Assembly: GCA_963704835.1 (NCBI GenBank)
Contig: CAVPHW010000015.1
Location: forward strand, 1 to 64,000
Reading direction: 5' to 3'
Length of the DNA stretch: 64,000 nt
DNA from: GCA-2746605 sp963704835
GTDB lineage: Bacteria; Bacteroidota; Ignavibacteria; Ignavibacteriales; Melioribacteraceae
Part shown: one piece after another, positions 59,567 to 64,000 of the stretch
Layout: every line of letters starts with the position of its first letter
Position numbering within the stretch: position 1 is the first letter of the stretch
The notes under the pieces: generated by a model
Database searches by the model: none
Seen by the model: the letters and a program-made list of their open reading frames with translations, nothing else
Told to the model about the DNA's origin: nothing
Position numbers and translations under genes: made by a program

Positions 59567-59723
59567 AATTCACTTCTTCGTTTATTTTTAGTTTTTTCTA
59601 TTAAAACACAACGCTAATAAATATAAAATGTATTTGGTTTTTGTGATTTAGAACAACTGTACTGACTTTTACAATAACGAAAATGATACAGATCAACTTG
59701 ACAAAATTGGCAAAACAGGAATC

Positions 59724-61032
59724 TTATTTCGGTTTGTTTTCTAATTCTAATAATAAATCAACCACTTTTGCAGCTAATCCGGTACTTGCATTCCAAGAAG
59801 TAATATTTGGATAAACTTGCGCAGATGTTGCAAAAAATATTTTTGTATCAACTTTCAGTTTAATGGTTTTAGTTTTTGAGTAACCTAATGGATAAATTGG
59901 TTCCACAAAAGGAGCTTTAAATATTTTAATATCAGAAATATCTTTTTCAGTTAAATTTAAATCTGGATAAAACTTATTAATTGTTTTTTCCATCTTTCAG
60001 CAATAGTTGATCTCATCTTCTATAAATAAATCTGATTCTCTATGACAATATTTCATTACATAAACCATATCTTTATCGCCATATTGTGCTTTATCAACTA
60101 ATTCGGTCATTTCAACAACACCATCAAATTCAGTATTGGAATTTACAACAGGAGTCCAATAATAATTATCAAGAGGTCTGTTTAGGAAAAATAATGCATT
60201 TACTACACCTTGATAAGTTAATTTAGGATCAATAAAACTATTTTGAAGATTTGTTCCTTCTAATAATTGAGACAAATTGTGGGAATGGGAATTGTTGATA
60301 TTACCCAATCTGCATTTAATTGTTTCATTTTCTAAAACCACATCAACTTTATCTTTATTATTTTTTTGCAATTTTCTAACCGGAGAATTTGTTTTAATAT
60401 TCACCACCAAGTTTTTTAATGTTATGTTTCCAACTGCATCAATAAATCCTTTTAACCCACATTTTAAATAACCACGAGTAGCAACATTTTTTTCTCTGCC
60501 TAATCTTTGCCAAATATATAGAGAAGGAAGATTACCGGAATGATCTCCAAATTTTGAAAGAAATAGTTGTTTTAATATTTTATTCCAAACATTTGTTCCA
60601 TATAGTTTTTTAAACCATTTTTCAATTGGAAGATTATCTAAGTCTTTTCCTTTACCCAAATATCTTATTGAAATGCTTACAATCCCAAATCTTATTCTTT
60701 CAAAAAAAGATAGAGGTTTAAATTTTAGTAAATCAAGTGGTGTATTGAAAGGATATCTTTCTCCATCAACAATAAAACCCATTCTTGTTGGCTTCCAATA
60801 AAGTTGATCGGTTAGTCCAACCTCATCAATAAGTTTGAGCAACGGATTATCCGATGGCATTTGGCAATGATAAAATTTATCAACCCAATTTTCTCCATGC
60901 TTAAAAAAAGTACCTAATCCACCTAGTTGAGAATTTCCTTCTAGAAGAGTTACCTTAAATCCATTTTTTGCAAGTTTATGAGATGCGGCTAAGTCCTGCA
61001 ATTCCACCACCAATAACAACAATATTTTTCAT
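59724..61032 (-). pseudogene. FAD-dependent amine oxidase/UDP-galactopyranose mutase-like protein, disrupted
   Basis: ATG 61032 begins the Rossmann motif KNIVVIGGGIAGL. A one-base shift near 61005 leads to AASHKLAKNGFKVTLLEGNS and SQLGGLGTFF. The frame then runs to a TGA at 59997-59999 and resumes in the same frame (TINKFYPDLNLTEKD, then PNITSWNASTGLAAKVVDLL) to 59724. The GGLGTF and closing NASTGLA blocks match FAD oxidoreductases that commonly sit next to DPM1-like GT2 genes. Restored length is about 435 aa. The substrate is unknown. Confidence 0.7.
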
Positions 61033-61035
61033 AAA

Positions 61036-61907
61036 TTATATTCTTCTCGGACTTGGTGAAACTCGATCTCTTATTCCCAATTTTAGATATTGCAATAATG
61101 GTTTTAAAAAGTTTTAATTTACTTGCACCAAGTTTTCTATCATATCGCAAGGAAAAAGGGAATTTCAACAATTTTTGGTGACCAATGCCGTAACTTTAGC
61201 AGAAGTTCAACCATGCATGCAAAACCTTGTTCGTGAATTAGGGTTTCTCCAAAATGAAAAGATGCTTTTTGCAGCATGCTAACTCGGTAACCTCTAAAAC
61301 CGCTTGTAAAATCTTTTATATCATTTAAAGGCAAAATTGTTTTGAATACAAAACTGGCACCTCGTGAAAGTAATCTTCTAAATGGAGGAGCACTTTCATC
61401 ATTTCCTCCGGTTACAAATCTAGAAGCAATAACAATATCTGCACCGGCTTCTAATTGTTTAATCATTTCGTCCATTAAAGTTACATCATGTGTATCATCG
61501 GCATCCATAATTAAAATCATATCATTACTATTTGCTTGGGAAAGTGCTTCTTTAATACCCGTCTGAACAGCTTGTCCCAAACCCATATTTTTTTCATGAT
61601 TCACAAGTGTGAGCTGTAAGTTTTGAGCTGCTTTAATAGTAACATCAGCAGTTTTATCAATTGAGCCATCATTAACAACTACAACATTTAGCTTTATATC
61701 ATATTCCGATTTAAGATCAGCAATTCTTTTCAATAGATTCGGTAATGATTCCTCCTCGTTATAAGCTGGAAGAACAAAAAAAACTTTTTCAACTTTTCTT
61801 AAGTTCGGTCTTTCGACCTTTGAGAAAGTTCTAATGGTGGGAATAGTTTTTTGTTGAGTCGTACTATTAAATTGCAGATCTTCAGCTAACATTTTTGTTA
61901 CTACCAT
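61036..61907 (-). CDS. DPM1-like polyprenyl-phosphate glycosyltransferase, GT2 (frameshifted end)
   Basis: The main frame 61907-61140 has FFVLPAYNEEESLPNLLKRI, VVVNDGSIDKTADV, LIMDADDTHDVTLMDEM and the acceptor region FTSGFRGYRV. The normal tail continues in other frames: EIPFSLRYDRKLGASKLKLF, then QYLKLGIRDRVSPSPRRI ending at 61036, four bases before the FAD gene. It would load a sugar onto polyprenyl phosphate for membrane GT-C enzymes. It is the first gene of the minus-strand polysaccharide unit. Restored length is about 290 aa; the catalytic part is intact. Confidence 0.85.
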
Positions 61908-62386
61908 TGCGTTGCCTTAAAATTTCTGATTTATTTTAATTGTGAATGTAAAGAACAACTAAAAGTAATTTGTGATTCAAAGCAAAATTACATAATTCAA
62001 TGAAGTTTAACTTTAAATTCCTTATAGTCAATAAAAACTTATTTTAATATGACAAAATGTTACAAATCCAACCGTAAAATTTCTTTAAATAATTAATTGT
62101 TTGTTCTAACTATTCTAACTAAATTATTTGCTTGATATTTAAGTTATTATATATCAATTGATTTAAAAGTTTTCTTTTTTCATTTTTCTTTTGAACAAAT
62201 CTATATTATTTATTAATATTGATCTTTATTAATTTTATTAAAGTTTAATATTAGATATATTTATATAAGTTATTTGATATTAACTACATATCTTAATTAT
62301 GTGGTTAAGTTGGCGAAGCTGTGAAGTAAATCAGATTTGAAAAATCAAACTAAAAATTAAAAACTAAATTACTTAATAAGGATTTT
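61908..62386 (+). other. Divergent intergenic region of the polysaccharide locus
   Basis: 479 very AT-rich bases between the minus-strand unit and the plus-strand aminotransferase. No gene is seen on either strand. It must hold promoters for both directions, but no box is clear enough to place. It contains one hairpin at 62281-62307, and AAGGA at 62378-62382 ahead of ATG 62387. Confidence 0.6.
62281..62307 (+). promoter_or_regulatory. Hairpin in the leader of the aminotransferase gene
   Basis: TAACTACATA (62281-62290), loop of seven, TATGTGGTTA (62298-62307): 10 bp with one G-U pair. AGTTGGCGAAGCTG follows directly, slightly like an ops element, but the match is poor. It may be an RNA leader structure or a protein site. 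Confidence 0.3.
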
Positions 62387-63586
62387 ATGAAAGTCCCACT
62401 ATTAGATCTTAAGACACAATATCAATCTTTAAAGAAAGAACTTGATGAGGCAGTAATTAAAACAGCTGAGTCTCAATATTTTATTTTAGGTCCCGAAGTT
62501 TTAGAACTTGAAAATAGGATGAATGAATTTTTGGGTGCAAAGTGTTCTATTGGAATTTCATCCGGTACAGACGCACTTTTAATTGCTCTCATGGCAATTG
62601 ATATTCAACCCGGAGATGAGGTTATTGTACCTACATTTTCCTTCTTTGCAACTGCCGGTGTTGTTTCAAGGTTGAACGCAATCCCGGTTTTTGTAGATAT
62701 TGATCCGGTTACATTTAATATTGACCCAGCAAAAATTGAAGAAAAAATTACTGATAAAACAAAAGCAATAATTCCTGTCCATTTATATGGTCAAAGTGCT
62801 GATATGAATGCTATAATGACTATTGCTAAAAAGCATAATCTTAAGGTAATAGAAGATGGCGCTCAAGCAATTTCTACTCAGTATAAAGATGGAAAATGTG
62901 TCGGAGTTATAGGTGATATTGGCTGTTATTCATTTTTTCCTAGTAAAAATTTGGGTGGTTATGGTGATGGCGGACTAGTTGTTACAATGGATGAGGCTTT
63001 GGGAGAAAAACTTAAACTTCTTAGAGTACACGGCGGAGAAAAGAAATATTATCATAAAATAATCGGTGGAAATTTTAGGTTGGATGCTCTTCAAGCTGCA
63101 GTTCTTAATGTTAAACTACCACACTTAAATTCTTGGTCTGCTGGCAGACGTAAAAATGCGGAATTGTATAATAATTTATTTATTGAAGCCGGTCTTGCTA
63201 CAGAAACTGGATTAACAGAATTTAATGAAACCAATAAAGTTCTTCTGCCAAAAGCAATTTACAAAGATGTCATTCTGAGCGGAGTCGAAGAATCTAAACT
63301 TCCAAATTACCACATTTATAATCAATTCGTAATAAGAGTTCAGAATAGAGATGCTTTGAAAGACTTTTTATTAAAAAATGAAATTGTAACAGAAATTTAT
63401 TATCCTGTTTCTTTCCATAACCAAGAGTGTTTTCAGAATATAATTTCTTACTCCGGAGTTGATGCCAAATATCCTAATTCAGATTTTGCAACAGATCACG
63501 TTCTTGCTCTGCCAGTATATCCCGAATTATCAGAAGAACAAATTAGATTTGTGGTAGAGAAGATTTATGAATTCCTTACAAAGTAG
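62387..63586 (+). CDS. DegT/DnrJ/EryC1/StrS sugar aminotransferase
   Basis: 399 aa, PLP-dependent amination of a keto nucleotide sugar. The opening VPLLDLKTQYQSLKKELDEA, the SSGTDALLIALMAIDIQPGDEV region, the HLYGQSADMNAIMTIAKKH block and the PLP lysine in CYSFFPSKNLGGYGDGG are clear. The C-terminal part has TEIYYPVSFHNQECF and VLALPVYPELSEEQI. With the WbpA-type dehydrogenase at 38.8 kb it could make a 3-amino-uronic acid (WbpE-like), but the specificity is inferred. Confidence 0.93.
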   Translation: MKVPLLDLKTQYQSLKKELDEAVIKTAESQYFILGPEVLELENRMNEFLGAKCSIGISSGTDALLIALMAIDIQPGDEVIVPTFSFFATAGVVSRLNAIPVFVDIDPVTFNIDPAKIEEKITDKTKAIIPVHLYGQSADMNAIMTIAKKHNLKVIEDGAQAISTQYKDGKCVGVIGDIGCYSFFPSKNLGGYGDGGLVVTMDEALGEKLKLLRVHGGEKKYYHKIIGGNFRLDALQAAVLNVKLPHLNSWSAGRRKNAELYNNLFIEAGLATETGLTEFNETNKVLLPKAIYKDVILSGVEESKLPNYHIYNQFVIRVQNRDALKDFLLKNEIVTEIYYPVSFHNQECFQNIISYSGVDAKYPNSDFATDHVLALPVYPELSEEQIRFVVEKIYEFLTK

Positions 63587-63606
63587 TCTCAAGTTTTAAC
63601 TTGAGA
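63587..63606 (+). repeat. Perfect palindrome before the epimerase start codon
   Basis: TCTCAAGTT, TT, AACTTGAGA: a 9-bp perfect stem filling the gap between the aminotransferase stop and ATG 63607. In RNA it would fold tightly against the start codon; there is no T-run after it. It may be a dispersed intergenic palindrome or a translational control site. Confidence 0.6.
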
Positions 63607-64000
63607 ATGAAAAATTCAATGAAAAAAATCTCAATTGTATTTGGAACTAGACCGGAAGCTATTAAGTTAATTCCGGTAATTTTAGAGTTAAAAAAAGAGC
63701 CAACTTTTGAAGTGAATATTTGTGTTACTGCACAGCATAGAGAAATGTTAGATCAAGTGTTAGAAATATTTGATATTACACCCGATGTTGATCTAAACTT
63801 AATGAAGCCCAACCAAACATTAAGTAAATTAACTTCTACCATTATCACATCAATGGATGAATATTTTAGTAATTACAAACCGGATATAGTTTTAGTTCAG
63901 GGCGATACAACAACAGTAATGGCTGTTTCTCTGGTTGCATTTTATCATAAAATTAAAGTTGGACATGTTGAAGCTGGATTAAGGACATTCAAAAAATACT
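63607..64000 (+). CDS. wecB: UDP-N-acetylglucosamine 2-epimerase, 3' end outside window
   Basis: At least 131 residues, open to the window edge. SIVFGTRPEAIKLIPVILEL, the active-site CVTAQHREMLDQVLEIFDI, LVQGDTTTVMAVSLVAF and HVEAGLRT are canonical WecB motifs. It is closer to classical WecB than the protein at 40226-41326. An alternative start, ATG 63619, is in frame and begins directly at the conserved KKISIVFGTRPE. Probably cotranscribed with the aminotransferase. Confidence 0.93.
   Translation, partial: MKNSMKKISIVFGTRPEAIKLIPVILELKKEPTFEVNICVTAQHREMLDQVLEIFDITPDVDLNLMKPNQTLSKLTSTIITSMDEYFSNYKPDIVLVQGDTTTVMAVSLVAFYHKIKVGHVEAGLRTFKKY

Noticed and set aside
59700..61032. Alternative genetic code reading TGA as Trp
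   Set aside because: TGA is used as a normal stop elsewhere in the window, and the neighbouring lesions are mostly indels, so a mutation or error is simpler.
62305..62322. ops/JUMPstart element
   Set aside because: GGCGAAGC differs from the GGCGGTAGC core at functional positions.
1..64000. CRISPR array, tRNA or rRNA genes
   Set aside because: No regularly spaced repeats and no tRNA cloverleaf or rRNA sequence were noticed. Intergenic gaps are short apart from those listed.

Overview
The window is AT-rich bacterial chromosome, most likely from the class Ignavibacteria (Bacteroidota/Chlorobi side). The main clue is a type IX secretion sorting domain with the NYPNPFNPST motif at the end of the gene at 41489-43469. 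Supporting clues are a citramalate route to isoleucine, a Crp/Fnr regulator, lipoprotein and secreted-protein styles usual in that group, and frequent Shine-Dalgarno sites of the AGGAG type. The taxonomic call is inference.

Layout. 1-5.5 kb: a clipped membrane protein, a LytS/LytTR-type two-component pair, a membrane-anchored M23-like protein, a ferredoxin-nitroreductase fusion and an alpha/beta hydrolase. 5.7-12 kb: a PAS-sigma54 activator, four half-sites of a palindromic operator, a candidate -24/-12 promoter, two NifX/NifB-type cofactor-binding proteins, several tiny unrecognised genes, a MaeB malic enzyme and a broken CGGC-domain gene. 12.2-15.6 kb: a secreted protein, a TerB-like protein, gmhA and a peptide transporter. 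15.7-27.2 kb: a complete branched-chain amino acid operon, ilvD-ilvB-ilvN-ilvC-leuB-leuA-leuC-leuD-cimA, preceded by a short ORF whose end is almost all Ile and Leu codons, which I read as an attenuation leader peptide. 27.3-30.1 kb: a WG-repeat protein, a Crp-family regulator and an intact IS3-family element. 30.1-36 kb, minus strand: groES-groEL with a perfect CIRCE operator, and a plsY-htrA-purB-bcp operon. 36-41.3 kb: glucan phosphorylase and two nucleotide-sugar genes. 41.4-64 kb: a surface-polysaccharide locus with three NodB-type deacetylase-like genes, then a long minus-strand unit (GT2, FAD protein, Wza, Wzc, membrane GT, DUF354, an unrecognised family, Wzy, a second copy of that family, Wzx, GT2), then a plus-strand aminotransferase and a second WecB running off the end.

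The genes combine into recognisable pathways. The ilv/leu/cimA operon makes Val, Leu and Ile from pyruvate and acetyl-CoA without threonine deaminase. WbpA, the two 2-epimerases, the DegT aminotransferase and the Wza/Wzc/Wzx/Wzy proteins form a Wzy-dependent polysaccharide pathway. The sigma54 regulator probably controls the small NifX-like cluster next to it.

Reading-frame quality is uneven. From 23.7 to 41.3 kb every gene is intact. Elsewhere, and especially at 41.5-42.4 and 57.3-59.6 kb, conserved genes are split by single-base indels whose two sides still match their families. I annotate a gene with one clean lesion as CDS (noting the shift) and one with several lesions as pseudogene, but uncorrected sequence error is a serious alternative for many of them. 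No rRNA, tRNA or CRISPR array was seen.
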